From the NCBI GenBank assembly GCA_023639215.1, contig CP097899.1, forward strand, positions 3,158,001 through 3,222,000: a stretch of DNA of 64,000 bases, in the 5' to 3' direction. Positions 50,157 to 59,002 of this stretch are shown piece after piece; position 1 is the stretch's first letter, and the number at the start of each line of letters is the position of its first letter. Under the pieces are notes generated by a model, which did no database searches, was not told the origin of the DNA, and saw only the letters and a list, made by a program, of their open reading frames with translations. Origin of the DNA: Candidatus Pristimantibacillus lignocellulolyticus (GTDB taxonomy: Bacteria > Bacillota > Bacilli > Paenibacillales > Paenibacillaceae). The position numbers and the translations under genes were made by a program.

Positions 50157-51266
50157 ATGTACTTACGTCAGAACACCGTACCTGTCAAAGTTGGTAATCT
50201 AACGATTGGTGGAAGTAATGAGGTTCTTATTCAAAGTATGTGTACAACGAAGACAGCTAATGTTGATGCTACTGTTGCAGAAATATTGCGTCTTGAGGAA
50301 GCTGGATGTCAATTAGTTCGCGTTACGGTTAACAATATGGAAGCTGCGGACGCGATCAAGGAAATTAAGAAACGAATTAATATTCCTCTAGTTGCGGATA
50401 TACATTTTGATTATCGTCTTGCTTTACGTGCTATTGAAAATGGGATTGATAAAGTTCGTATTAATCCAGGTAATATTGGTCGCCGTGAAAAAGTCGAAGC
50501 AGTTGTTGCTGCGTGTAAAGAAAAAGGTATTCCTATTCGAATCGGTGTTAATGCTGGATCACTTGAAAATCATTTGCTAGAGAAGTATGGATATCCAACT
50601 CCTGAAGCTATGGTGGAAAGTGCGATGTATCATATCGGTATTCTAGAAGAATTAGATTTCCATGATATTATCGTATCTTTGAAAGCTTCAGATGTTCCGA
50701 TGGCGATTCAAGCCTATACTATGGCTGCGGAAGTTATCAAATATCCACTTCACCTTGGTATTACCGAGGCTGGTACCTTGAATGCTGGAACGATCAAAAG
50801 TTCTGCAGGTATTGGCGCGTTATTAGCGCTAGGTATTGGTAATACTTTGCGTATTAGCTTATCAGCAGACCCTGTGGAAGAAGTTAAAGTTGCACGTGAG
50901 CTATTGAAAACATTTGGCTTGATTACGAATGCGGCAACGCTTGTATCTTGTCCTACATGTGGTCGTCTTGATATTGATCTGTTCTCTGTTGCGAATGAGG
51001 TAGAAGAGTATATTTCTAAGATCAAAGTACCGATCAAAGTATCCGTACTAGGTTGTGCTGTAAATGGTCCTGGTGAGGCGCGTGAAGCTGATATCGGCAT
51101 TGCAGGTGCCCGTGGTGAAGGTATGTTGTTCCGCTACGGAGAGATGATTCGTAAAGTTCCTGAGGCGGAGTTGCTTTCAGAGCTGAAGAAAGAAATCGAT
51201 GAAATTGTACGTGTGTATGAAGAGACAGGAGAAATCCCTGGTCGTAAAGCACATATTAAGCACTAA
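50157..51266 (+). CDS. ispG: (E)-4-hydroxy-3-methylbut-2-enyl-diphosphate synthase
   Basis: A 4Fe-4S enzyme of the MEP isoprenoid pathway, 369 residues. The TIM barrel contains NTVPVKVGNLTIGG, MCTTKTANVDATV and VRINPGNIG. The cluster ligands lie in SCPTCGR (two Cys) and VLGCAVNGPGE. I place the start at ATG 50157, after GGGAGAG. A longer frame opens at 50106 but includes 17 residues that do not look like the family. It stands between clpX and lonB, an arrangement that differs from B. subtilis. A stem CCACC/GGTGG just before it may be part of a short leader. Confidence 0.95.
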   Translation: MYLRQNTVPVKVGNLTIGGSNEVLIQSMCTTKTANVDATVAEILRLEEAGCQLVRVTVNNMEAADAIKEIKKRINIPLVADIHFDYRLALRAIENGIDKVRINPGNIGRREKVEAVVAACKEKGIPIRIGVNAGSLENHLLEKYGYPTPEAMVESAMYHIGILEELDFHDIIVSLKASDVPMAIQAYTMAAEVIKYPLHLGITEAGTLNAGTIKSSAGIGALLALGIGNTLRISLSADPVEEVKVARELLKTFGLITNAATLVSCPTCGRLDIDLFSVANEVEEYISKIKVPIKVSVLGCAVNGPGEAREADIGIAGARGEGMLFRYGEMIRKVPEAELLSELKKEIDEIVRVYEETGEIPGRKAHIKH

Positions 51267-51277
51267 TAATAAATATG

Positions 51278-51311
51278 AAGCCCTAACATCTTAAGATGTT
51301 AGGGCTTTTTT
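51278..51311 (+). terminator. Terminator after ispG
   Basis: AAGCCCTAACATCTT pairs perfectly with AAGATGTTAGGGCTT and is followed by T residues. Confidence 0.93.
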
Positions 51312-51420
51312 CGTGAAATAACTTTTGCGGGTAATTTGATGATTTCGTGTAAAGAGTTCTAACAGATGTAATATATAGAATAATATGGTAGTTATATGGG
51401 CATTAGAAAGGGGTTATGTG

Positions 51421-51858
51421 ATGGATTTCGGAATGTCTATACTATGGTATAGTATAGTTTACGTCGTAGTTACTCTTGTTGGTATATTACATACTTGCTT
51501 CAATGGATATGTGCTCAAGATGGATAAAGATAATACTAAACCGATTAAGTCAATGTACGATATTAAATCTTATGCTGCAACAGTAAAGTATCATGCACTT
51601 TATAACATTATTCTCTGGCCGATTGCTGCTTATTATTATTTGATTAAAGTACAACCAGATAATCTATGGCTCGAAGCTTTAATTATCGGATTATCATGGA
51701 TGCTACTGACCATCATCGTTGATTTAATTGGATGGGTCTTAATTCGTCATCCATGGGCAATGACATGGAAAGAGATGTATGTCGACTATCAACCACACAT
51801 TACATTAATTTATGTAGCAATATTAGTGAGTGCATTTGTTGGCGCTTGGTTCGTATAA
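51421..51858 (+). CDS. Integral membrane protein of unknown function
   Basis: A 145-residue protein with four predicted membrane segments, at about residues 5-28, 54-75, 84-107 and 122-143. Short charged loops join them (MDKDNTKPIKSMYDIK). The start is ATG 51421 after AAAGGGG. Frames extending further upstream (to 51385) have no ribosome-binding site. I do not recognise the family. It lies alone between two terminators. Confidence 0.7.
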   Translation: MDFGMSILWYSIVYVVVTLVGILHTCFNGYVLKMDKDNTKPIKSMYDIKSYAATVKYHALYNIILWPIAAYYYLIKVQPDNLWLEALIIGLSWMLLTIIVDLIGWVLIRHPWAMTWKEMYVDYQPHITLIYVAILVSAFVGAWFV

Positions 51859-51925
51859 AGCAAGGAAATAATAAATACGAACTAGAATAATGAACATCAT
51901 ACATACAAATAGTTAATAGGGTGAG

Positions 51926-51973
51926 CGTTACTTAGTTGCATTATAAATGCAAACATAAGTAACGCTTTTTTGT
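51926..51973 (+). terminator. Terminator after the membrane protein gene
   Basis: AGCGTTACTTA pairs with GTAACGCT (extended by AAG/CTT), with an inner TTGCAT/ATGCAA stem and six T residues. Confidence 0.85.
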
Positions 51974-51987
51974 TGATTCTCTTATCC

Positions 51988-52153
51988 ACTAGCGGAGAGA
52001 ACTAATCACTAGTGGAAAAGCGATAGCGGTCTTTTTTGTCCTCGGATTTATACCACTATTGTTTAATCCAATAAATCCGAGGCCAACGGCGATTGGAACA
52101 GTGATTAGTTCTCGTAGCGGTCTCGGAGTGTCCACAGATTAGTTCTCGTAGTG
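51988..52153. repeat. Nested inverted repeats upstream of lonB
   Basis: The gap of 412 bases before lonB holds a nested palindrome. The outer arms are AGAACTAATCACT (52000-52012) and AGTGATTAGTTCT (52102-52114). The inner arms are CCTCGGATTTAT (52042-52053) and ATAAATCCGAGG (52073-52084). CCACTAG/CTAGTGG (51988-51994, 52011-52017) gives another stem. GATTAGTTCTCGTAG occurs twice in direct orientation (52105-52119 and 52139-52153). No reading frame is present. It resembles a small mobile repeat (MITE or REP type) without a transposase. Confidence 0.6.
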
Positions 52154-52270
52154 CCCTTCGATTATTTCTCTGTTCACCCAAGATTATTCCATCTACTAGA
52201 GGGTAATACTATAGAATACGAGAAAAATTTGTTTGCTAAAAGCACTAATTAAGAGGAGTGGAGTAAAGTA

Positions 52271-53977
52271 ATGAATATGAGCGTATTGTTAATGGTAATT
52301 CAAGTGTTTTTTGCTGTCGTAATTGGATTATATTTTTTCAATCTACTACGCAATCAGAAGATGAATAAAGTTGCAGTAGATAAGGAATCGCGTAAGGAGA
52401 TGGACAAACTACGCAAGCTTCGTTCAATTTCGTTAACGAAGCCTCTAGCAGAGAAAACAAGACCGCAATCACTACATGATATTGTAGGACAAAAAGACGG
52501 TTTAAAAGCTCTTAAGGCTGCCCTATGCAGTGCTAATCCACAACATGTCATCATCTATGGTCCTCCAGGAGTAGGTAAAACAGCTGCTGCGAGGGTAGTG
52601 CTTGAAGAAGCGAAGCGTAATCCGTCTTCTCCATTTTTACCAAGTGCCAAATTTACAGAGATAGATGCTACGACTGCGCGTTTTGATGAAAGAGGTATCG
52701 CAGACCCTTTAATCGGTTCAGTCCATGATCCCATATACCAAGGAGCTGGAGCGATGGGTGTAGCAGGTATTCCGCAGCCGAAAGCAGGAGCGGTAACAAA
52801 AGCACATGGCGGAATTCTATTTATTGATGAAATAGGTGAATTACATCCTGTCCAGATGAATAAGTTATTAAAGGTACTTGAGGATCGCAAAGTATTTCTT
52901 GAAAGTGCATACTACAATTCAGAAGATAGTCATATTCCTAGCTATATCCATGATATATTTCAAAATGGATTGCCTGCTGACTTCCGTTTAGTTGGAGCGA
53001 CAACTCGTTCTCCTCAAGAAATTCCACCTGCAATTCGGTCTAGATGTATGGAGGTATATTTCCGTCCGTTGCTAGCTGATGAAGTAGCTGAAGTGGCAGA
53101 AAATGCAGTCTTGAAAATTGGTTTTTCACCTTGTCCAGAAGCGATCGATGTTGTAAAGCAATATGCAACAAACGGCCGGGAAGCGGTGAATATTATCCAA
53201 CTTTCTGCTGGTCTAGCTTTGTCAGAGAAAAGAGATAAGATTACGGCGATGGATATTGAATGGGTTGTGAATAGTAGTCAAATTCCACCAAGACCAGAAC
53301 GAAAAGTTCCATTAGTTCCACAAATCGGATATGTTAATGGGTTAGCAGTCTATGGACCGAGTATGGGTGCGCTGCTTGAAATTGAAGTAAGTGCTATTCC
53401 AGTTGTTAAGGGAAAAGGACAATATATTATTACAGGTGTTGTTGATGAAGAAGAACTCGGCGGTGGCTCTCGTACGTTAAGAAGAAAAAGTATGGCCAAA
53501 GGATCGATTGAGAATGTACTAACAGTGTTACGATTAAAAGGCCTTAATCCTCAAGACTATGACTTACATATCAATTTCCCAGGTGGTTCACCTGTAGATG
53601 GACCGTCAGCTGGTATTGCTATGGCAACGGCGATTACGTCGGCGATATTGAATGTACCTATCGATAATCGACTGGCCATGACGGGTGAGATTGGAATACA
53701 TGGCAATGTGAAACCGGTGGGTGGTGTGCTTGCGAAAGTAGAAGCAGCCTTCCAAGCTGGAGCAGTTCGTGTTATTATTCCTAGAGAAAACTGGCAAGAA
53801 ATATTTGCTGACCTGAACGGACTGCAAGTTATTCCAGTTTCGCGAATAGAAGAAGTACTTACTCATGTATTCCCAGAATTGGCCAAATGGAATGATGAAG
53901 ATCAAACGGAGCAATGGAAGTTGAATTTATTCAGCTCACCAACATATCCATATTTGCAGGCTGAATCATTTGAGTGA
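52271..53977 (+). CDS. lonB: Lon-like protease LonB
   Basis: An ATP-dependent protease of 568 residues, the Bacillales LonB with an N-terminal membrane anchor (residues about 6-26) in place of the LonA N domain. The AAA+ core has Walker A GPPGVGKT and the C-terminal domain carries the Ser-Lys dyad (DGPSAGIAM and GGVLAKVEAA). In B. subtilis it is forespore-expressed (sigma-F). I see no clear sigma-F box here. The ribosome-binding site is GAGGAGTGGAG. It is followed by lonA after 37 bases. Confidence 0.94.
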   Translation: MNMSVLLMVIQVFFAVVIGLYFFNLLRNQKMNKVAVDKESRKEMDKLRKLRSISLTKPLAEKTRPQSLHDIVGQKDGLKALKAALCSANPQHVIIYGPPGVGKTAAARVVLEEAKRNPSSPFLPSAKFTEIDATTARFDERGIADPLIGSVHDPIYQGAGAMGVAGIPQPKAGAVTKAHGGILFIDEIGELHPVQMNKLLKVLEDRKVFLESAYYNSEDSHIPSYIHDIFQNGLPADFRLVGATTRSPQEIPPAIRSRCMEVYFRPLLADEVAEVAENAVLKIGFSPCPEAIDVVKQYATNGREAVNIIQLSAGLALSEKRDKITAMDIEWVVNSSQIPPRPERKVPLVPQIGYVNGLAVYGPSMGALLEIEVSAIPVVKGKGQYIITGVVDEEELGGGSRTLRRKSMAKGSIENVLTVLRLKGLNPQDYDLHINFPGGSPVDGPSAGIAMATAITSAILNVPIDNRLAMTGEIGIHGNVKPVGGVLAKVEAAFQAGAVRVIIPRENWQEIFADLNGLQVIPVSRIEEVLTHVFPELAKWNDEDQTEQWKLNLFSSPTYPYLQAESFE

Positions 53978-54014
53978 TAAGATGTTAGAGAATATATAGA
54001 ATGGAGGTGCTGGA

Positions 54015-56357
54015 ATGGGTACTAGCAAAACAAAAACACGCCGAATTCCTCTGCTCCCTCTTAGGGGCCTACTTGTCTATCCCAGCATGGTTCTCCACTT
54101 AGATGTGGGAAGGGATAAATCTATCCGCGCGCTTGAAAAGGCGATGCTTGATGATCAAAATATTTTACTAGTATCGCAAGCTGAGGTGAACATTGAGAAC
54201 CCGCTTGAAGAAGATATTTTCAGAATAGGTACGATTGCTAAAGTGAAGCAAATGCTTAAACTTCCTAATGGAACGATTCGTGTTTTAGCGGAAGGGATAG
54301 TTCGTGCCGAAATTCAAGATTACCTTGATAATGAACAATATTACGAAGTTATCGTGCAGGAACTACCTGAACCAACAGAGCAATCTCCACAAGTAGATGC
54401 TTTAATGCGTACAGTACTAAGCCAGTTTGAGAATTATGTTTCACTTTCCAAGAAAGTAACACCTGAAACGTATGCGGCGGTATCTGATATCGAAGAGGCA
54501 GGTCGATTGGCAGATGTGATCACAAGCCATCTTGCTTTGAAAATTAAAGAGAAGCAACTTATTCTTGAAACGACAGATGTTGAAAAACGTCTTGAGGCAT
54601 TACTTGATCTACTTAATAATGAACGCGAAGTGCTTGAGATGGAACGCCAAATCAATCAACGTGTGAAAAAACAGATGGAAAAAACGCAAAAGGAATACTA
54701 TTTGCGTGAACAGATGAAGGCAATCCAGAAGGAACTAGGCGAGAAAGAAGGTCGCCTTGGAGAAGTGGAAGAACTTAGAAATCAGTTGGAGGAAGGTCAA
54801 TTACCTGATGCGGTAGCAGAAAAAGTTAACAAAGAAATCGATCGACTCGAAAAAATGCCACAATCTTCAGCGGAAGGTGGAATTATTCGTAATTATATCG
54901 ATTGGCTCCTGGCATTACCTTGGCACCAATTAACTGATGATGATCTTGACATAATAAATGCTGAACAAATTTTGAATGACGATCATTACGGTCTTGAAAA
55001 ACCGAAAGAACGTGTGCTAGAGTATTTGGCTGTGCAAAAATTAGTCAAGAAGATGAAGGGGCCGATTCTATGTCTAGTAGGACCTCCCGGGGTTGGTAAA
55101 ACATCTCTAGCGAAATCTATTGCTAAGTCATTAGGGCGTAAATTCGTACGGATATCACTAGGTGGCGTTCGAGATGAAGCAGAAATTCGCGGGCATCGTC
55201 GTACATATGTTGGGGCAATGCCAGGTAGAATTATGCAAGGAATGAAGTCAGCGGGAACGAAAAATCCAGTGTTCCTACTGGATGAAATTGATAAGATGGC
55301 ATCTGATTTCCGAGGAGACCCATCTTCAGCATTGCTTGAGGTGCTAGATCCTGAACAGAACAGTACATTCAGCGATCATTTTGTAGAGGTGCCATTTGAT
55401 CTGTCATCTGTTATGTTTGTAACGACTGCCAACTCTTTGCAGACTATTCCTCGTCCACTACTTGATCGTATGGAAATTCTGCAAGTTCCAGGTTATACCG
55501 AGTTAGAGAAGTTAGAAATTGCGAAGCGCTATCTATTCCGTAAGCAACGTGCTGACCATGGTTTACAAGATGAACAGCTTACGATTGATGATGAAGCAAT
55601 TAGCTTTATTATTCGAGAGTATACTCGAGAAGCCGGTGTGCGTAATCTAGAACAACAGATTGCAGCGTTATCTCGTAAGGCAGCAAAAGCTTTTGTATCC
55701 GATGAACAGTTGCAAACGATTCATATTGATCGGCAGCAAGTGAAGAAATGGCTTGGACAACCGAGGTTCCGATATGGTATGGTTGATGCTCGCAATCAGA
55801 TAGGTGCCGTTACTGGGCTAGCTTGGACGGAAGTCGGCGGAGATACACTAGTTATCGAAGTTTCAACTATGCCTGGTAGTGGTAAGCTTAATTTAACGGG
55901 TAAGCTTGGTGATGTGATGAAGGAATCTGCGCAAGCAGCATTCAGTTACATTAGAGCTCATGCTGATGAACTCGGAGTGTCGTCAGATTTCCATGAAAAG
56001 TTAGATATTCATATTCATATTCCAGAGGGTGCAATTCCTAAGGATGGACCTTCGGCAGGAATAACAATGGCAACAGCACTTATATCGGCACTTAGTGGTC
56101 GTTATGTATCCAAAGAAGTTGCAATGACAGGGGAAATAACGTTAAGAGGTAGAGTATTGCCGATCGGTGGTTTGAAAGAGAAATCTTTGGCTGCACATCG
56201 AGCTGGTATTAAAAAGGTACTTTTGCCTATTGATAACACTAGAGATCTTGATGAGATTCCTGAAAGTATTAAACAAGAGGTGGAATTTGTTCCTGTCGCT
56301 CATCTGGATGAAGTGCTCGCACATGCTTTAGTAGCAAAAGAGAATGAGGAGCAATAA
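54015..56357 (+). CDS. lon: Endopeptidase La (Lon protease)
   Basis: A cytoplasmic AAA+ serine protease that degrades misfolded and regulatory proteins. It is 780 residues, the normal length. The LON substrate-binding domain opens RIPLLPLRGLLVYPSMVLHL, then a coiled-coil segment (about 195-260) and the AAA+ module with Walker A VGPPGVGKTSLAKS (about 355). The dyad is Ser in DGPSAGITM (about 677) and Lys in GGLKEKSLAA (about 720). The ribosome-binding site is GGAGGTG. Its stop lies two bases before the engB start, which implies coupling. Confidence 0.97.
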   Translation: MGTSKTKTRRIPLLPLRGLLVYPSMVLHLDVGRDKSIRALEKAMLDDQNILLVSQAEVNIENPLEEDIFRIGTIAKVKQMLKLPNGTIRVLAEGIVRAEIQDYLDNEQYYEVIVQELPEPTEQSPQVDALMRTVLSQFENYVSLSKKVTPETYAAVSDIEEAGRLADVITSHLALKIKEKQLILETTDVEKRLEALLDLLNNEREVLEMERQINQRVKKQMEKTQKEYYLREQMKAIQKELGEKEGRLGEVEELRNQLEEGQLPDAVAEKVNKEIDRLEKMPQSSAEGGIIRNYIDWLLALPWHQLTDDDLDIINAEQILNDDHYGLEKPKERVLEYLAVQKLVKKMKGPILCLVGPPGVGKTSLAKSIAKSLGRKFVRISLGGVRDEAEIRGHRRTYVGAMPGRIMQGMKSAGTKNPVFLLDEIDKMASDFRGDPSSALLEVLDPEQNSTFSDHFVEVPFDLSSVMFVTTANSLQTIPRPLLDRMEILQVPGYTELEKLEIAKRYLFRKQRADHGLQDEQLTIDDEAISFIIREYTREAGVRNLEQQIAALSRKAAKAFVSDEQLQTIHIDRQQVKKWLGQPRFRYGMVDARNQIGAVTGLAWTEVGGDTLVIEVSTMPGSGKLNLTGKLGDVMKESAQAAFSYIRAHADELGVSSDFHEKLDIHIHIPEGAIPKDGPSAGITMATALISALSGRYVSKEVAMTGEITLRGRVLPIGGLKEKSLAAHRAGIKKVLLPIDNTRDLDEIPESIKQEVEFVPVAHLDEVLAHALVAKENEEQ

Positions 56358-56358
56358 C

Positions 56359-57048
56359 ATGATAAAAATTAAAGATACTCAATTTATAATTAGTGCCGTA
56401 CGTCCTGATCAATACCCTGCAGATGGCTTGCCAGAAATTGCTCTGGCAGGTCGTTCTAATGTGGGGAAGTCATCCTTAATTAACAAGATGATTATGCGTA
56501 AAAACTTAGCTCGCACGAGTTCACAACCTGGTAAGACACAACAATTGAACTATTACCGTGTGAACGAAGATATTTATCTAGTCGATTTTCCAGGTTATGG
56601 TTATGCCAAAGTATCCAAGAAACAACGTGAAGAATTTGGCATTATGATCGAAAGATATTTGCAATCCCGTGATCCGCTAGTATTGCAACTACTTGTCATA
56701 GATATTCGTCATGAGCCGTCCAAAGATGATCAGTTAATGTATCAATGGCTGAATCATTATGAAATTCCTACATGCATTGTTGCAACGAAAGCAGATAAAA
56801 TTCCTCGTTCCAAATGGGACAAGCATTTGAAAATGATTAAAACTACATTAGGTGCTAGCTCGAAGGATAGAGTTGTACTATTTTCTTCAGACACTGGACT
56901 TGGCCGCGATGAATTATGGGGGCATATCTTGCAAGCGATAGAAGATGCAGGGATGTCACTACCGAATGTTGATGGTGTAGTAGAACAAGTGGACACAGAA
57001 ACAAATGGTTCACAACAATTAGACGAAGCTTTCCACGAGCAACAATAG
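56359..57048 (+). CDS. engB: Ribosome biogenesis GTP-binding protein EngB/YsxC
   Basis: A GTPase needed for assembly of the 50S ribosomal subunit. It is 229 residues, with the G motifs GRSNVGKSS (G1), DFPGYG (G3) and TKADK (G4). The acidic C-terminal tail (about 195-229) is longer than the catalytic domain needs. The start is ATG 56359 with GAGGAGC at 56346, inside lon. An in-frame start at 56344 is upstream of that site. The gene order lon-engB matches B. subtilis. Confidence 0.96.
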   Translation: MIKIKDTQFIISAVRPDQYPADGLPEIALAGRSNVGKSSLINKMIMRKNLARTSSQPGKTQQLNYYRVNEDIYLVDFPGYGYAKVSKKQREEFGIMIERYLQSRDPLVLQLLVIDIRHEPSKDDQLMYQWLNHYEIPTCIVATKADKIPRSKWDKHLKMIKTTLGASSKDRVVLFSSDTGLGRDELWGHILQAIEDAGMSLPNVDGVVEQVDTETNGSQQLDEAFHEQQ

Positions 57049-57242
57049 TTAAGGATAGTCTTATTCTCAATTAATCGATAAATTTGTAGTTTTTGGTAAG
57101 CAGGGTAGGATACACAAGAACTTCTTAATAATTAGTAAGCATTGTGAGTAATAGTTCCAGATTTTTTGCGATAATTCCGATATTTCGTGAAATACGATGG
57201 ATTTTCAAGTATGGAGAGCAGGAAAAAGGAAAGAAAATCTCG

Positions 57243-57248
57243 TATAAT
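57243..57248 (+). promoter_or_regulatory. -10 element before the 57334 gene
   Basis: TATAAT in CGTATAATATAAC, about 85 bases before the gene. No convincing -35 is seen. The 285 bases after engB contain nothing else that I recognise. Confidence 0.4.
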
Positions 57249-57333
57249 ATAACATATGAGTATGTATTTTAGCCTTTCTAAGTTCTAAGATATTCTTCAT
57301 CTACTTGGAAAGTGAAGAATTGAGGAGATTTTT

Positions 57334-57927
57334 ATGGCTAAGCGGATAGCCACGGAGTATGTTAATGCAAGATTTGAGTTAAGTAGTTCTGAATTAGCAT
57401 CGTTTATTGTTTTTATGGAGGAGCAGCAATTACGCCTTCAGGTACTTATTCTTGAAAATGGTAACCAATCACTTTTACTTGAAGATGTAGCAGGACATGA
57501 ATCTATTCGTATGACGTTTGAAAGTCAATATGACGAATATGTGTGTGAACTTTCATGCCGAATTGTCCAACTTAAGCTGACTAATGCAATGCGAAAAGCG
57601 GTATCCGCATTCCGTGGCAATGCGATTGTCAATCGAATTTATAGTCATTATACGATGGTATATCAATATAAGAATGGTGGTGTTCACCGTATCATTGAAA
57701 AAAATGATCATGGTGAACGCACAGTGTTCGAAAAAAAGAATATTGTCCAAAAAATACAACGTGTATTTGATAGTTGTTTAATTGAAAGAGAAATCAAGCT
57801 TGTTCATCAGACGATTGATGAGTGGTTAGATCTTCGGAATCAAGCAAGCAATGATCTAGAGTTGGATAAGATTGATGAACATTTGAAGGCATTAAAGTTT
57901 AAGTTATTCACGTTGGAAGCGAATTGA
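57334..57927 (+). CDS. Protein of unknown function
   Basis: A 197-residue protein, lysine- and leucine-rich, with ribosome-binding site GAGGAG seven bases upstream. A mixed alpha/beta first part (about 1-95) is followed by a helical part that ends in a coiled-coil-like stretch (IDEWLDLRNQASNDLELDKI). It is free of membrane segments and of obvious catalytic motifs. I do not recognise the family. It lies between engB and speD, and a terminator follows. Confidence 0.65.
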   Translation: MAKRIATEYVNARFELSSSELASFIVFMEEQQLRLQVLILENGNQSLLLEDVAGHESIRMTFESQYDEYVCELSCRIVQLKLTNAMRKAVSAFRGNAIVNRIYSHYTMVYQYKNGGVHRIIEKNDHGERTVFEKKNIVQKIQRVFDSCLIEREIKLVHQTIDEWLDLRNQASNDLELDKIDEHLKALKFKLFTLEAN

Positions 57928-57940
57928 ACTTGTGCTAGTA

Positions 57941-57972
57941 AAAACGAACAGGTTGTTCCTGTTCGTTTTTTT
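57941..57972 (+). terminator. Terminator after the 57334 gene
   Basis: AAAACGAACAGG pairs with CCTGTTCGTTTT around TTGTT and runs into T residues. Confidence 0.92.
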
Positions 57973-58000
57973 GTTTTGTTTTGTTTTGTTTTGTTTTGTT
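57969..58000 (+). repeat. TTTTG pentanucleotide tandem repeat
   Basis: Six perfect copies of TTTTG starting in the T-run of the terminator, then a partial unit. Short tandem repeats of this kind vary in length by slippage. It is non-coding. Confidence 0.9.
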
Positions 58001-58222
58001 ATTAAAAGTATTAACTTCTTCTATCGTATTTAGTCAAAAACAAATTACAATTTTTTCGTAAATTATAGAGATATAAGTAGCAATAGCTAGCTATATTGAG
58101 TAATGTAAAGAGAGTCTTGAAATATTAGGAAATATTGCAGGAAATTCACAAAAAAACTATTGCATTTAACTCTATTAGATGTTATTTTAATTCTCGTTGA
58201 AAACAAATTGGTTGTTCAAAAT

Positions 58223-58339
58223 TAGGAACCAGGATTCACTCAGGACATTGTAATGTTACGAGAGATTATACCCTCGAGAAGTGAATGACGTAGGTCCTAG
58301 CGGATGAAATTCTTAAACATTTTATTGCTAGGAAGGGGG
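58223..58339 (+). promoter_or_regulatory. Structured leader of speD, candidate switch
   Basis: Helix P1 is TAGGA(A)CC 58223-58230 with GGTCCTA 58293-58299. P2 is ATTCACT with AGTGAAT. Two small hairpins lie inside (ACAT/ATGT and CGAG/CTCG). The 3' strand of P1 lies in TCCTAGC (58295-58301), which is also complementary to GCTAGGA (58327-58333). That stretch includes the start of the speD ribosome-binding site, so the two folds exclude each other. I do not recognise a known riboswitch class. The part of the gap from 58001 to 58222 shows nothing else. Confidence 0.55.
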
Positions 58340-58348
58340 AACCGAAGG

Positions 58349-58747
58349 ATGGAATATTCTACTTTCGGAAGACACGTTGCTGTTGATGCATGGGGTGTTG
58401 ATTTTGATTTGCTAAACAGTGCGGAGATATTACAATCTCACATGGTTGAGGCAGCGGAGGCTAGTGGAGCTACAGTGCTATCTGTTCAATCAAAACAATT
58501 TGAACCTCAAGGTGCAACGGTACTCGTACTGTTGTCAGAGAGTCATCTCTCGATTCATACGTATCCTGAAAGAGGATTTGCTGCACTGGATTGTTATACT
58601 TGTGGCGAAACGGTAGATCCACAAGTAGCTATCGATTATATGATGTCTGTGCTTAAGCCCCAAACAACACATGCTAAGAAATTAATACGTGGTGTGGGTG
58701 AATTCCAAATTGTTGAACCTGAGTTGAAACAAAGCGAGCTAGTATAA
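58349..58747 (+). CDS. speD: S-adenosylmethionine decarboxylase proenzyme
   Basis: Makes decarboxylated SAM, the aminopropyl donor for spermidine. At 132 residues it is the short prokaryotic class. It is a proenzyme that cleaves itself before the Ser in SESHLSIHTYPE to form the pyruvoyl cofactor. Conserved blocks are FGRHVAVDAWGVD near the start and CYTCGE. The start is ATG 58349, nine bases after GGAAGGGGG. The frame continues upstream to 58304 through the leader, where it is not coding by family criteria. Confidence 0.94.
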   Translation: MEYSTFGRHVAVDAWGVDFDLLNSAEILQSHMVEAAEASGATVLSVQSKQFEPQGATVLVLLSESHLSIHTYPERGFAALDCYTCGETVDPQVAIDYMMSVLKPQTTHAKKLIRGVGEFQIVEPELKQSELV

Positions 58748-58764
58748 GATTGCAGATATAGGTA

Positions 58765-58794
58765 GGCCATGGATGAAAGTCCATGGCCCTTTTT
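58765..58794 (+). terminator. Terminator after speD
   Basis: GGCCATGGA pairs perfectly with TCCATGGCC around TGAAAG, followed by T residues. Confidence 0.92.
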
Positions 58795-59002
58795 CTTGGA
58801 GAGATTGTGATCTTATGAATGTTCACGGACTCTTTTGTGGGTAGTTCAGGGTGATTTACACTTTATTAACCTCATCTGAGAAGAAAAGGTATAATACTTT
58901 CTTATAATTCGAATAATAGTCAAATGTAGAGAAAATTACGAAATAGTATTATGATATAATTATTGTATATTATAGGTTACACACTTCGGAAAGGGGATCA
59001 CC

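Noticed and set aside
52156..52270. Sigma-F promoter for lonB
   Set aside because: No -35 and -10 pair with the right spacing and sequence could be found upstream of lonB.
57969..58000. Repeat considered as part of a CRISPR array
   Set aside because: Units are five bases with no spacers and no cas genes nearby, so it is a simple sequence repeat.
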